A stretch of 64,000 nt of DNA. Origin: Stieleria marina (GTDB taxonomy: Bacteria; Planctomycetota; Planctomycetia; Pirellulales; Pirellulaceae). The notes under the pieces are model-generated. The model did no database searches, was not told the origin of the DNA, and worked only from the letters and a program-made list of their open reading frames with translations. Both the position numbers and the translations under genes were made by a program. The stretch spans positions 5,022,001 to 5,086,000 of the forward strand of contig CP036526.1 of NCBI GenBank assembly GCA_007741555.1, read 5' to 3'. Below, piece by piece: positions 1-9,938 of this stretch (position 1 is the stretch's first letter; each line of letters begins with the position of its first letter).

Positions 1-270
1 GCAATCAGTTTCTAGCACGGCTGGACCGCTTCCCACCGGCCAATCGCCTGATCCACGGCTCCACGGTCCAGCTGTCGATCACTGGGAATTTTTCCTGGCC
101 GATCAACATCGCGGTCTGTCTTTTCCGCTTGCCGTGGGAACCAGAAAGAACGCCAACCAGATCTTTGCGTGTCATTGCCGCGATGATGCGGATTCAACTG
201 CGTCATTGCGGGTGCTGGCGGATCCTGCTTGTTATCATGGTCGTTGACTTCCCCAACACACGGCGATTCA
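1..270. other. Left-edge segment without a confident gene
   Basis: No reading frame here is convincing. On the plus strand one frame stays open from base 2 to a TGA near 247 and could be the last ~80 codons of a gene that begins outside the window, but its composition is not clearly protein-like. Another frame closes at bases 13-15. The DUF1552 gene starts at 271. No repeat, hairpin or RNA gene was recognised. Confidence 0.3.
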
Positions 271-1524
271 ATGATCCAGCGACGAACCGTTTTGCGTGGC
301 CTTGGCCTTTCCGTTGCCCTTCCGCTGCTTGAACGTGACGCAATCGCGGCCACGGTCACTGCTCCGATGCGGATGGTCTGCGTCGCCAACCCGCTTGGCT
401 TCATCCCGGATGTGTTCTTTCCCAAGCAGGCAGGCAGCGACTATCAAACGACGCCGCTGCTTGAACCACTTCCGCGCGACAAGTTCACGGTGTTTAGCAA
501 TTTGGATCACGGCGTCTCGGGTGGACACAGTGGCGTGCACGCGTTTTTGAGTGGCATCCGTGACAACGAAGCCAGCCAGTTTGCGGCAAAGAACATCACG
601 GTCGATCAACGTGCTGCCGAACAGGTTGGATCGACCACTCGCTTTCCATCGATTGTTGCCAGTGTCGGCGAAGGCAGCGGGACGCTTGCTCCGCAGAATT
701 CGTGGACACGCAACGGAGTGAACATTCCACCGATCTCGGATCAACGCGATTTGTTTCGCGCCCTGTTCGTCGATCGCGACCATTCAGCCAAGAGCCAACA
801 ACGCGAATCGCTTCGCCGCAACAAAAGCATTTTGGACTCGGTGCGGCAGCAAGCCAGAATCCTGGCCAAGGAACTGGGGGCTCGCGACCGTGCCAAGTTG
901 GACGAGTACTTTACAAGTGTTCGTGAAGTCGAAAAGCGACTGCAGATGGCCGAAGCATGGGTCGACAAACCCAAACCTACGGTCGATTTGAAAACGCCCA
1001 GTGGCAAAGAGACTTTCACTCAGAAGCTGCCATTGTTCTACGACCTAATCACACTGGCATTGCAGACTGACTCCACTCGAGTCGCGACGTTAAGCATTCC
1101 AGGCACACTGCCAGTTGGCGATTTGGGTTTGTCCGGGGGATATCACTCGTTTTCGCATCACGGCAAGGATCCGGAACTACGTCGCGGTCTGATGGCGATT
1201 GAAACGATGCAGATCGCCAATCTCGCTCGCTTCATTCGTCGGCTCGATGCGATCGAGCAGCCCGACGGTCGAACTCTGCTGGATTGCACGATGGTGTTGT
1301 CAGGAAGTGGAATGGGCAACGGGAGTTCCCACAGCAACCGCGACCTTCCGATTGTCTTGGCAGGCGGCGGATTCAAACACGGGCATCACCTGATCATGCC
1401 CAAGAAAAGCCATTTGCGTGTACCGCTATCGAATCTGTTCACCACGATGCTGCAGCGATTTGGGGTCGAAACCGATCGATTCAACAAGTCGACCGGGACC
1501 CTAAGCAGACTGGAGCTGGCATGA
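271..1524 (+). CDS. DUF1552 family secreted protein (Tat signal)
   Basis: Encodes 417 residues. The start at 271 is chosen over an upstream in-frame codon at 229 because the protein then begins MIQRRTVLRGLG, a twin-arginine signal with RR at residues 4-5 followed by a hydrophobic stretch ending near ALPLLERDAIAA, so the product is expected to be exported folded. The body has the features of DUF1552, including the HSGVHAFLSG segment after the N-terminal third and a GSGMGNGSSHSNRDLP segment near the C-terminus. DUF1552 proteins are common in planctomycetes and normally encoded beside DUF1592-type cytochrome-like proteins, as here; their biochemical role is unknown. The stop overlaps the next start (ATGA at 1521-1524), so the two are probably co-translated. 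Confidence 0.9.
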   Translation: MIQRRTVLRGLGLSVALPLLERDAIAATVTAPMRMVCVANPLGFIPDVFFPKQAGSDYQTTPLLEPLPRDKFTVFSNLDHGVSGGHSGVHAFLSGIRDNEASQFAAKNITVDQRAAEQVGSTTRFPSIVASVGEGSGTLAPQNSWTRNGVNIPPISDQRDLFRALFVDRDHSAKSQQRESLRRNKSILDSVRQQARILAKELGARDRAKLDEYFTSVREVEKRLQMAEAWVDKPKPTVDLKTPSGKETFTQKLPLFYDLITLALQTDSTRVATLSIPGTLPVGDLGLSGGYHSFSHHGKDPELRRGLMAIETMQIANLARFIRRLDAIEQPDGRTLLDCTMVLSGSGMGNGSSHSNRDLPIVLAGGGFKHGHHLIMPKKSHLRVPLSNLFTTMLQRFGVETDRFNKSTGTLSRLELA

Positions 1525-4136
1525 TGTCTTTAGCCAAACGCTGGTGGGAGGTCGGCTGTATAGCGATCTTGGCGGCGACGGTTTCGCAATCCGCAGAGAT
1601 TGTTTCCACGGAAATCCAATCGCCGGAGATATCCCCCGCTCTCTTTCTGAAGACCCACTGCGTCCGCTGCCATGGCGCGAAAAATCAAGAGGCTGATCGT
1701 CGCTTCGATGGTCTGGGTGACGAACCGACCAGCGTTCAACAGCTTGAAAGTTTCAAGGACGCACTGGACCAAATCAACTTGGGCGAGATGCCTCCGGAAG
1801 ATGAACCGCAGCCCACCGATGCCGATCGCATCGACGTGGCAAACAAGATGCAAACCATTTTGAACTCCGCCAGCAAGAAACTTGCTGGGCAGTCCGATGC
1901 AACCGTGCTGCGCCGTTTGAACCGATTCGAGTACGACCGCAGTGTCCGGCAATTGCTGTCGCTGGACGCGTTGCTGATCGAACCGACCGACAATTTTCCT
2001 CCCGACGAAACTCACGAGAACTTTCGCAACAACGGCGAGTCCCTGGTGCTCAGCGATTTCCTGCTGTCGCGTTACCTTCAGGCTTCGGAAAAATATCTAC
2101 GAGCGGCCGTCGCACCATGGACCGAACCGACGGTTCAAAGCTGGACTTTCAACGCCCCCTTTTATCGCACCGGCAATCGTCACGACGGCAAGGATGTTCC
2201 TGGCAAGTATCAACACATCCGTAAGAACTACCACGACGAAGGTGGATTTATGTGGCTGTCGAAATTCACCAAGGGCGTTCCGATCAGTGGACGCTACAAA
2301 ATCCGTGTGAAGGCCGACGGTATTAACCGCGACTATCCGTACCCGGAAAGCCGGCTAAGAATTCCCAAGAACGATCCCATCCGAATGCAGGTTGTCGCGG
2401 GAAATGCGGCGGTAGGCAATTTGGAAACCACCAACGCATCGGACAAAGTGATCGCGGAATTCGAGCTCGCTGACCACGATCCCAACGGCGCCCCGCAGTG
2501 GTACGAAGCGACTGTTTGGCTGGACCAAGGTTTTCAGCCACGCATTGCGTATCCCAACGGGCCGCTGGGGGTGAAGCGTTTTCGTCAAAGGCTGGTTCGC
2601 GAATTTCCCGATCGATTCAAAGGCTACATCGACAACTGGGTACCGCCGTACAACAACATGCACCCCACCTACGATCGCGAGGGCAGCAAGGAACTGATCG
2701 CGGCATATCGCAAGAAACAAAAGGCACTGAAGGATGCCGGCAAGTCGTACCAGATCTATGGCACCAGCCAATCGATCAACATGCGCGACGCGTGGAGTCA
2801 GTTTTATGCTGAGTACGATGGGCCACGAGTCCGCGTGCATGAAATCCAGATCGAGGGACCGATTTTTGACAGTTGGCCGCCAGCGCATCACCGTCGACTA
2901 TTTGGCACAGTACGTCCCAGTGACAAAAACGCTGAAAGGTTGATCAGCCGTTTTGCTCAGCGCGCATTTCGCCGACCAGTCAGCGATGCAACATTGGATT
3001 CGCTGCTTGATTTGTATGGAAGCGAACGCGAAAACGGCAACGAACCACTGGACGCAATGCTGGCTGCGTACCAATCCGTGTTGTGCTCGCCCAATTTTAT
3101 CTTCTTGCATCAGGGCAACGACGATTTAGACGCCTACGACATCGCAAGTCGCTTGAGCTATTTCCTGTGGTCCGCGCCTCCTGACGATGCACTTCTGGCC
3201 ATTGCCCAAGATGGTTCGCTGCTGAATTCAGACACGCTCGTCGAACAGACTCGCAGGATGCTGGCCGACCCGAGAAGCGAAGCGTTGGTCAGGCAATTTC
3301 CCGACGCCTGGCTGGGCCTTTCCAAACTGGGCACGATGCTACCCAGCCAATCGGCTCACCCGGAGTACTTCGTCGAAAACCTCGAAAATGCGATGCGAAG
3401 CGAGGTCGACTTGTTCGTTTCCGACGCGATCACGAACAACCGGCCGATTACCAATTTTCTGGATTCGGATTACACATTCGTAAACGGCCCGTTGGCTCGG
3501 CTCTACGGCATGGAAGGCATTCGCGGCAGTCAATTTCAGCGAGTGGCGATTTCGGACCGACGTCGCGGCGGGCTACTGGGAATGGCGGGGATACTGACCG
3601 CCACGGCCAACGGGATCGAAACATCGCCCGTTGTTCGCGGCGTCTGGGTGCTGGAATCAATCCTAGGCACACCGCCATCTCCTCCGCCACCTGACGTCGA
3701 ACCGCTGGAGCCGGATATTCGCGGGGCCGTTTCGATTCGCGATCAATTGCAAAAGCACCGGACCGTTGCGACTTGCAACGCTTGTCACCAGAAAATCGAT
3801 CCCCTGGGATTTGCGCTGGAATCGTTTGATGAAATCGGACGGCATCGCGATCGCTATCACCAGAGCAGGACTCGGGTGAAAGTGGACACGAACGGGTCGC
3901 TGCCCAGCGGCGAATCATTTAAAGACATCCGCGACCTGAAACCTCTGTTGATGAAACAGTCGGACAAGTTTGCAAAGAACCTGGCAAAGCAAATGATGTC
4001 TTACGCCACTGGCCGCGCCCCGAGTGTCCAAGACCAGTTAGAAGCCGAAAGAATCGCGACCAGCCAACCAGCTAACGAACTTGGCTTACGATCACTGATT
4101 GAACAAATCGTGTTGTCGGACAGGTTTCGGCAGTAG
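1521..4136 (+). CDS. DUF1592/DUF1588/DUF1585 secreted heme-c-like protein
   Basis: Encodes 871 residues from the ATG at 1521, which overlaps the DUF1552 stop; the frame is open further upstream but only through DUF1552 coding sequence. A signal peptide (about residues 1-25) is followed by a CVRCH c-heme motif at residues 47-51, then the DUF1587 segment LRRLNRFEYDRSVRQLL, a long middle region, and DUF1592/DUF1588/DUF1585 segments with a second CNACH motif near residue 752. This domain order is the standard planctomycete architecture. Family knowledge: these proteins are abundant in planctomycetes and predicted to be periplasmic and possibly redox-active, but no reaction has been assigned. Pairing with a Tat-exported DUF1552 protein suggests a joint complex. 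Confidence 0.9.
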   Translation: MMSLAKRWWEVGCIAILAATVSQSAEIVSTEIQSPEISPALFLKTHCVRCHGAKNQEADRRFDGLGDEPTSVQQLESFKDALDQINLGEMPPEDEPQPTDADRIDVANKMQTILNSASKKLAGQSDATVLRRLNRFEYDRSVRQLLSLDALLIEPTDNFPPDETHENFRNNGESLVLSDFLLSRYLQASEKYLRAAVAPWTEPTVQSWTFNAPFYRTGNRHDGKDVPGKYQHIRKNYHDEGGFMWLSKFTKGVPISGRYKIRVKADGINRDYPYPESRLRIPKNDPIRMQVVAGNAAVGNLETTNASDKVIAEFELADHDPNGAPQWYEATVWLDQGFQPRIAYPNGPLGVKRFRQRLVREFPDRFKGYIDNWVPPYNNMHPTYDREGSKELIAAYRKKQKALKDAGKSYQIYGTSQSINMRDAWSQFYAEYDGPRVRVHEIQIEGPIFDSWPPAHHRRLFGTVRPSDKNAERLISRFAQRAFRRPVSDATLDSLLDLYGSERENGNEPLDAMLAAYQSVLCSPNFIFLHQGNDDLDAYDIASRLSYFLWSAPPDDALLAIAQDGSLLNSDTLVEQTRRMLADPRSEALVRQFPDAWLGLSKLGTMLPSQSAHPEYFVENLENAMRSEVDLFVSDAITNNRPITNFLDSDYTFVNGPLARLYGMEGIRGSQFQRVAISDRRRGGLLGMAGILTATANGIETSPVVRGVWVLESILGTPPSPPPPDVEPLEPDIRGAVSIRDQLQKHRTVATCNACHQKIDPLGFALESFDEIGRHRDRYHQSRTRVKVDTNGSLPSGESFKDIRDLKPLLMKQSDKFAKNLAKQMMSYATGRAPSVQDQLEAERIATSQPANELGLRSLIEQIVLSDRFRQ

Positions 4137-4158
4137 CGATTCATATCCATGTCGCGAC

Positions 4159-5142
4159 TTAGTTTTGCGGATCGCTTAAGTGCGACTGTTCGTCCGAGTA
4201 CTTTGCCCACAATTCATCCAGTCGTTGGGCAAGCTCCGATTCATTGCCGACGATCAGCCAGTACCGATAGCGGAACGTTGACCGACGCCCCAGCAAGATG
4301 CGAACGACGGGCGCGACGTGCATGCAGGGTCCAGCAGTGGGTTGATCACTGTTTCCGCCGGCGTGGGGCCCAAAATTCCAGTGCGCACCGGAGATAGGTG
4401 AGAAAACGGCTACGCCCTGGCCGGCCCCTTCAAACATCGCCATTGATTTGCGAGGCGGATTCGTTCGTCCCCATGGCGGCCCGGGCGGCTGATGTTCGTT
4501 TCGCCATTTGCCTTCACCGAGGTAGCTTTTGACATGGCGGAAATTACGTGTGAAGTAGCAGGCCGGAACTTCTTGAGGACTCATCTTTGCTTGACCCCAG
4601 AGATCATCTTCCTTTCGTTTCACTTCGATCTCACATTGCACACGGACGACCCCCGGCAAGTCCGGTTCCAACGTCGTCCATTGTCGCATCACAGCCCCTG
4701 CTTCTTCGTCGGGCATGTCCCAAAGCTTGGGAATCGTCTCAGAATACAGAGCATTGTTCTCCTTTTTAAACACAGGCACTCGCGACCAAGTACCTTTGCC
4801 CCCTGCGCTGCCAACGCCACCACCTTGAATTGGATTCCAAGACCAGGGACTCCACCCCTTGCTTTGGCCTTCGGATCTTCGGTCGCGCAAACGTCCCGCG
4901 TAATAGGATTGTTGAATTAACCGCCCGGGATCCGCAAGATTGACGATGTTGTTGGCGTAGTCGACGGAAGATAACCACGTGATCGCGCCGCCTTTTTCAC
5001 GATCGATGCCAACTTTTACCGAATCGTTACTGATCGTGAGGAGATCCTCCGCAGCGAGCGGACCGACACACAAACAAGCACTTACCAGGCAACCGAAAAG
5101 GCAGATAATTTGCCCACAGATCGACTTCCAATTCTCTAACAT
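4159..5142 (-). CDS. Secreted protein of unknown function
   Basis: Encodes 327 residues with a signal peptide ending about residue 31 (FGCLVSACLCVGPLAA). The mature part starts LLTISNDSVKVGIDREKGG, reminiscent of proteins that begin with a beta-sandwich 'substrate-aligned' domain in carbohydrate-active enzymes, but I cannot place it in a named family. It is rich in Trp, Gly and Pro (GWSPWSWNPIQGGG). It is the last gene of a minus-strand series containing two sulfatases, a DUF4832-like protein and an SGNH esterase, 76 bp after the sulfatase stop, so a role in polysaccharide breakdown is a contextual guess only. Confidence 0.75.
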   Translation of the reverse strand: MLENWKSICGQIICLFGCLVSACLCVGPLAAEDLLTISNDSVKVGIDREKGGAITWLSSVDYANNIVNLADPGRLIQQSYYAGRLRDRRSEGQSKGWSPWSWNPIQGGGVGSAGGKGTWSRVPVFKKENNALYSETIPKLWDMPDEEAGAVMRQWTTLEPDLPGVVRVQCEIEVKRKEDDLWGQAKMSPQEVPACYFTRNFRHVKSYLGEGKWRNEHQPPGPPWGRTNPPRKSMAMFEGAGQGVAVFSPISGAHWNFGPHAGGNSDQPTAGPCMHVAPVVRILLGRRSTFRYRYWLIVGNESELAQRLDELWAKYSDEQSHLSDPQN

Positions 5143-5218
5143 TCTCGAATCTCACTCAAAGCATATTTGACAAACATCTAACCGGTCTCGTAAGCCTGCA
5201 AAGACGCAGGTCCTTGCC

Positions 5219-7027
5219 CTACCGAGCCAATGTGACCGGTGTCCCGTGAGCTGGAATCAGCTCGACGCTCTTGATCGATGTGACGCCGCCCGGGACTTGA
5301 ATGCGTACGTGGATGATCTTTCTTGAGCTCGGCAATTTCGTTTCAGTCGTTTGCCATTCCGCTGACTTTTTCACGGCTACGTTCAGCCGTTTCGCGGCGA
5401 CGAAATCTTTATCGCCGGATGATCGCCAAGAAAATCCCAGCGTGCCCGCCGTGTCTGTCTTCGCAACGACTCGCACCGACACGGGCCCCGTCAGATTCAG
5501 TCCGTTGCGAGTGATGAACGGCAGTTGTTTCTTGCCAGCTTGACGCGAGACAATCCGCAATCCTTCCTGCGTCTGTTTCATCTGCCCGTTTCGGATCAAC
5601 CAACGATGCGTCGCAGCGGCCGTTGAATTTGCTGCCGGCTTGGACACTGGCTTATCGACCGGAGAACTCACTGGTTTTCCATCAAGATAGAAATCAAAGT
5701 AGCTTGCCGCCGCACCGGACATGCTGCCGTTGGCCAGACCGGGCGGATCAAGTGTGCTGGCCCAAAGCGTCAGGTTGTCACGCAATCGGTTGGCGATCTC
5801 CGGCTTTTCGCTGGCCAAGTTGTGTTTTTCTTCGATGTCGTTTTTTAGGTCGAACAGATACTCGCGATCACCTCCGCGGAGAAGTTTCCAATCACCGTCG
5901 CGAATCGCCGCCTGCGCCAACCAACGCCAAGCGAGTGTCTGGTGAGGCGCGTTATTTGTCTCGCCTGTCAGGAACGGAAGCAGATTGACGCCGTCTAAGT
6001 CGCCAGGATTGGTTTCGATCTGGGCCAGTTCCGTCGCAGTTGCAGCGACATCCAGCGTGCTGACTGGATGGTCATAAACCTGACCGGCAGGAATCGTGCC
6101 AGGCCAAGAGATCACGAACGGAACATGCATGCCGCCTTCGGACAGCATGCCTTTTTCGCCGTTGAGCGGATCGTTGAGCGAACCGTCCCAACCGGGGCCT
6201 CCGCCGGGTGCATCACGCTTGTGAATTTTCAGCGGCGCACCATTGTCGCCGATGTAAAAGATCAATGTTTTTTTCGTCAGATTCAGTTGGGCCAGCGTCT
6301 CGGTAATCAATCCAACGCCATCATCGACCGCCGACAGCATCGCCAGAGCTTGGCGTCGACGCTCGGGCATTTTCCCAGGGAATCGATCCAGGTAACGTTG
6401 CGGCGCGTCTAGCGGCACATGCGGAGCACGGTACGCGACGTAAAGAAAAAACGGATCGTCTTTGTAACGCCGAATCAATGCAGCAGCCGCTTGGCTGCAA
6501 CCGTCGACGTGATACATCGCAGGTCGCAAATTCGACAGATCGCGGTCGCTGCCGTCAGTATCGATATTGGCTGCAAACGGACGGCCTGAGTTCTGATTGA
6601 ACACGTGCTTGAATCCGTGCTCCGTAATTTTTGCACCGGGGCCAAGATGCCATTTGCCGAACTGTGCCGTCATGTAGCCGGCTTTCTGAAGACGGGCTGC
6701 AAATGTCGTTTCGCGATCAAATCCATCCAACTTCACGCCGTTGGCTTCGACGCCAAACTTGGCCTGGAATTTTCCAATCATCAATCCGGCTCTGGAAGGC
6801 ACACACTGAGGCGCGGTGCTGTAGCCATGACGCGCAAGCACGCCATTTCTTGCCAAGGCATCGACATGGGGCGTCTTGATATCGTCAAGCACACCCTGGC
6901 ACGAAAGATCGGCATGGCCGTGATCGTCGGTGTAGAACAGGATTATGTTAGGTCGTGAATCGGCTGCACGAACGATCGTGGTCGAGTGCAAGATGAACAA
7001 GCAAACAACGGTGAAAAGCAGCTTCAT
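5219..7027 (-). CDS. Secreted sulfatase (type I, formylglycine-dependent)
   Basis: Encodes 602 residues. After a signal peptide (residues 1-21) the protein has the alkaline-phosphatase-superfamily start NIILFYTDDHGHAD, with metal-ligand Asp pair D34-D35. The sulfatase signature CVPSRAGLMIGK has C75 as the residue to be converted to formylglycine. The catalytic domain runs to about residue 450, including the later metal motif FYIGDNGAP. The last ~130 residues form an extra, probably beta-sandwich domain after a Pro/Ala/Ser-rich linker (SSPVDKPVSKPAANS). It should hydrolyse sulfate esters on an exported carbohydrate; the substrate cannot be read from the sequence. It lies 105 bp downstream of another sulfatase gene. 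Confidence 0.93.
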   Translation of the reverse strand: MKLLFTVVCLFILHSTTIVRAADSRPNIILFYTDDHGHADLSCQGVLDDIKTPHVDALARNGVLARHGYSTAPQCVPSRAGLMIGKFQAKFGVEANGVKLDGFDRETTFAARLQKAGYMTAQFGKWHLGPGAKITEHGFKHVFNQNSGRPFAANIDTDGSDRDLSNLRPAMYHVDGCSQAAAALIRRYKDDPFFLYVAYRAPHVPLDAPQRYLDRFPGKMPERRRQALAMLSAVDDGVGLITETLAQLNLTKKTLIFYIGDNGAPLKIHKRDAPGGGPGWDGSLNDPLNGEKGMLSEGGMHVPFVISWPGTIPAGQVYDHPVSTLDVAATATELAQIETNPGDLDGVNLLPFLTGETNNAPHQTLAWRWLAQAAIRDGDWKLLRGGDREYLFDLKNDIEEKHNLASEKPEIANRLRDNLTLWASTLDPPGLANGSMSGAAASYFDFYLDGKPVSSPVDKPVSKPAANSTAAATHRWLIRNGQMKQTQEGLRIVSRQAGKKQLPFITRNGLNLTGPVSVRVVAKTDTAGTLGFSWRSSGDKDFVAAKRLNVAVKKSAEWQTTETKLPSSRKIIHVRIQVPGGVTSIKSVELIPAHGTPVTLAR

Positions 7028-7132
7028 GTTTTTTCCTGAAATGCAATCGGCGTGCGACTGCGTGATGCATCGTGTGATGGGTGATCTTACGTTGGGTATA
7101 TCGTGTTTTGCATGACAGGGCGGCGTCTGTCA

Positions 7133-8668
7133 TCATTTCGCCCTTGCGGGTTGCTTCTTCTTTGACTTTGCAGTGTTACGTTTAGTGCGGGGTTGCTTCT
7201 TTGCACTGGCAGGTCGCGACGGTGAAATCGCACCCTCGGGGCGCACTAAGTTGGCGGCTTGGCGTGTGTTCGCTTCGATTTCTGCTATGTGAGTGTCGTA
7301 AGCGGACTGCAAGCGGCGGACAATTTCGGGATGCGACTGGGCGACGTTTTTCGTTTCACCGATATCGGTGACCGTGTCGTACAGCTGAACCGGGAAGTTG
7401 GAAACGATTTGCTGAGGTCGTCCGCGTCGGGGAGCGCCTTTGCCTTCGGCCCACGGATAGAATTTCCATTTTCCACTACGAACCGTGCCCGGGCCGTGCA
7501 TCAACACATAAGCATCGTGCGGACTTCGAGCTTCTTTTTGACCAGTCATTAAAGGCCAGATGTCCTTGCCGTCGATCTTGTGCGCTGGCAGTTTGCCGCC
7601 GCAGATCTTTGCCAAGGTTGGCATCAGGTCGATCGACGCGGCGACTTCGCGACAAACCGAACCGGCTGGAATAGTGCCGGGCCACCACATCACGGTCGGT
7701 TCGCGAATCCCGCCATCGTAGACACTGCCTTTTTTTGCTCGTAGCGGCAGCGATGATCCGACCGCCGCGCCATTGTCGCTCGTGAAAACAACCAGTGTGT
7801 TGTCTGCAATCCCCGCTTCATTGATGGCTTGGATGATCTCACCGACCGACCAATCAACTTCTTCGATCGCGTTGGTGATTAGTTCTTTGTCTGGATTGTC
7901 AAATGCCTTGGACACCGCGAGTGGACGGTGCACCATCGTGTGCGGCAGGTACAAAAAGAACGGCTGCGATTTGTCTTCCTGAATAAATTGAATCGATTTT
8001 TGGGTGTATCGCTGCGTAAGCGTCGTTTGATCAGCGGGGTACTCAATGACTTCGCCGTTGCGAAAAATCGGCACTTCGTTCTTTGATTTGTGTCCCGATT
8101 TCACTTCTGCCAGCGACAGGCCACCGCGCAGTCGGATGTCGGCGGCCAGTTTGTTGGCGGGGTCGATCCACATGTCATTGCTATACGGCACGCCCCAGTA
8201 GGTATCGAATCCTTGATCCGTCGGAAGACACGGCGGCAAATGTCCCAGGTGCCACTTGCCAACGCACGCGGTTCGATATCCGGCGTCTCGAAGCATGTCC
8301 GCCATAGTGACCTCGTCAGGATGAAGTCCTTTGGCGCTGTCAGGAAAAAGCACCGGCTTCATGCCCAATCGCTGGTAATGACAACCGGTCAGCAGTGAAG
8401 TCCGCGAGCCTGAACAAACCGCGCAGCCAACGTAAAAATCCGTGAACTTCATCCCATCGGCAGCCATTTTGTCCAAGTTCGGTGTCGAGGGCACCGTGGC
8501 TCCGTTGAAACCGACATCGCCATATCCCATGTCGTCGATGAAGATGACAACAACATTGGGTTGCACTGCGTCGCCGGGCTGACTTGCGTCGGCGGCAAAG
8601 GATTCGGCCGCGACCAAAACACAAAGGACGGTAACCAGCAACGAACGATATGAAAACGCGTGTCTCAT
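7133..8668 (-). CDS. Secreted sulfatase with CSGSR active-site variant and basic tail
   Basis: Encodes 511 residues: signal peptide (about 1-26), the metal motif VVVIFIDDMGYGDVGF, then the active-site segment GCAVCSGSRTSLLTG. Cys85 is the expected formylglycine site, but the residue two positions later is Gly rather than the usual Pro or Ala. The rest (GKWHLGHLPP, VFTSDNGAAVG) is typical of family S1 sulfatases. The last ~30 residues are a Lys/Arg/Ala/Pro tail (AKKQPRTKRNTAKSKKKQP), not part of the fold; it may bind anionic polymer or the cell surface, or simply be a disordered extension. The start is 10 bp after the stop of the DUF4832-like gene, so these two are very likely co-transcribed. 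Confidence 0.93.
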   Translation of the reverse strand: MRHAFSYRSLLVTVLCVLVAAESFAADASQPGDAVQPNVVVIFIDDMGYGDVGFNGATVPSTPNLDKMAADGMKFTDFYVGCAVCSGSRTSLLTGCHYQRLGMKPVLFPDSAKGLHPDEVTMADMLRDAGYRTACVGKWHLGHLPPCLPTDQGFDTYWGVPYSNDMWIDPANKLAADIRLRGGLSLAEVKSGHKSKNEVPIFRNGEVIEYPADQTTLTQRYTQKSIQFIQEDKSQPFFLYLPHTMVHRPLAVSKAFDNPDKELITNAIEEVDWSVGEIIQAINEAGIADNTLVVFTSDNGAAVGSSLPLRAKKGSVYDGGIREPTVMWWPGTIPAGSVCREVAASIDLMPTLAKICGGKLPAHKIDGKDIWPLMTGQKEARSPHDAYVLMHGPGTVRSGKWKFYPWAEGKGAPRRGRPQQIVSNFPVQLYDTVTDIGETKNVAQSHPEIVRRLQSAYDTHIAEIEANTRQAANLVRPEGAISPSRPASAKKQPRTKRNTAKSKKKQPARAK

Positions 8669-8678
8669 CAGAGTGCCT

Positions 8679-9938
8679 TTATTTCAAATCAGCTTGGAAC
8701 TGAATGGTTTGGGTCGGCAGGATGGAATCACATTCGATGGTGATGTTTGAAAGATCGGCCTGGCTTACGTTTTTGATCGTGCAAGTCAGCGTTTCTCCGG
8801 GCAGCAGGCCACGTAGCGACGTCTGGGATCGAATTTTTCCCGCTGCAAAGTACGCATCCCGGTAAATCGGAGCCACGCCGTCGTTGGTGACAGTTAGCGT
8901 GACATTGCCACCGCTAGCGACAGCCGAATCCAATCGAAAACGATAGCCGGTCGCTCTGCCAGCCGAAGCAATCCGTTCGATCGGTTGGTAGCGAGGTTGG
9001 TCGTTGCCGATCATATAAGTGATATGAAACTGCTTTGCAGCTTTTTCAAACGACACGCCATTGGGTCCGTTGGGCGATAGCGAATTCTTTTGATCCCGTT
9101 TGTTGTAATAGCTGAACTCGCCACCACCGGGTCGCCGTTTCCAACGGTCCGGCCCCAGGGTTTTCCAGTTCAGAGCGTTTTCTTTGGGGTGCGGTTTGCA
9201 CAAAAACGAATCGTCAAATACGCCAAACTCCAACGCGAGTAATTCATCGTTGTCTTCCAGCGGCGTGTAGTCGTAGTCGGCAGCATCAATGCTGATAGAC
9301 CAAGGCAGACTTTTGAACTGGCCGTTCAGATGACGCAGGAAACGCTCTTGGTATTCCTTGGACGGAAACGTTTTGCCGATTTCCCGGGGGCCATCGTAAA
9401 TGTGGAACTCGGCCCACAGCCCGAAACCGGTTTGCAGAAATGCGATTCGCGGATCATTGTCATATCGCTTGGCAAAACGAGTGTAAAACTCAAGGGCAAA
9501 CGACTGCAACGCCGCGTTGCTCCAGTCGCAAAAATGCGTCTTCTGCTTTTCGCTCTTCCCCACTGTCTCTTGGTATTCGGGACGATTGCGAATGAACGCG
9601 GGCACTGTCGTTGCTTTGCCGACATAGCAGAAGTAAAACCGAAGCACCGCCTGATGATTGCGTTTAGCAATTTCGTCAAGGATCTGATCGATCTTGGTGT
9701 AGTCGTACGTGCCGTCGGGCTGCACGACTTCGTCGTAACCACAGTATCGATACTCGAGCGTGATGGCGTCGGAGTGCTGTGCAGCGATTGAATTGTCGGA
9801 CCACAATACAATGCCCGTCATCGGCTGAACGCGAGTAATCTGTGACTGAAACGCAATGTCGCGACGCTCTTCTGAGGCTGCAAGCCCCGCGAACGTCGAT
9901 GCGATGAGAGCGAGCCACACAGTTTGTTTAAAATGCAT
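8679..9938 (-). CDS. Secreted DUF4832-like protein, possible glycoside-hydrolase fold
   Basis: Encodes about 419 residues if it starts at MHFKQTVWLALIAS (9938), which gives a clean signal peptide; an upstream in-frame ATG at 9968 would add ten residues in front of it. The mature protein contains PMTGIVLWSDN near the N-terminus, then YRYCGYDEV, GTYDYTKIDQILDEIAKRNHQ and QTGFGLWAEFHIYDGP, which resemble the TIM-barrel part of DUF4832 proteins; the last ~110 residues read as a beta-sandwich (GNVTLTVTNDGVAPIYRDAY). A Trp-Ala-Glu in the GLWAEF segment is a plausible catalytic acid position. A glycan-acting function is inferred from fold resemblance and the flanking sulfatases and esterase. Confidence 0.75.
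   Translation of the reverse strand: MHFKQTVWLALIASTFAGLAASEERRDIAFQSQITRVQPMTGIVLWSDNSIAAQHSDAITLEYRYCGYDEVVQPDGTYDYTKIDQILDEIAKRNHQAVLRFYFCYVGKATTVPAFIRNRPEYQETVGKSEKQKTHFCDWSNAALQSFALEFYTRFAKRYDNDPRIAFLQTGFGLWAEFHIYDGPREIGKTFPSKEYQERFLRHLNGQFKSLPWSISIDAADYDYTPLEDNDELLALEFGVFDDSFLCKPHPKENALNWKTLGPDRWKRRPGGGEFSYYNKRDQKNSLSPNGPNGVSFEKAAKQFHITYMIGNDQPRYQPIERIASAGRATGYRFRLDSAVASGGNVTLTVTNDGVAPIYRDAYFAAGKIRSQTSLRGLLPGETLTCTIKNVSQADLSNITIECDSILPTQTIQFQADLK

Noticed and set aside
12-425. 137-codon minus-strand frame at the left edge
   Set aside because: It overlaps the start of the DUF1552 gene in antisense and has Arg/Pro-rich chance composition with no family features.
1284-1520. N-terminal extension of the DUF1592 protein
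   Set aside because: It overlaps the DUF1552 gene in another frame and would hide the signal peptide; ATG at 1521 is coupled to the stop.
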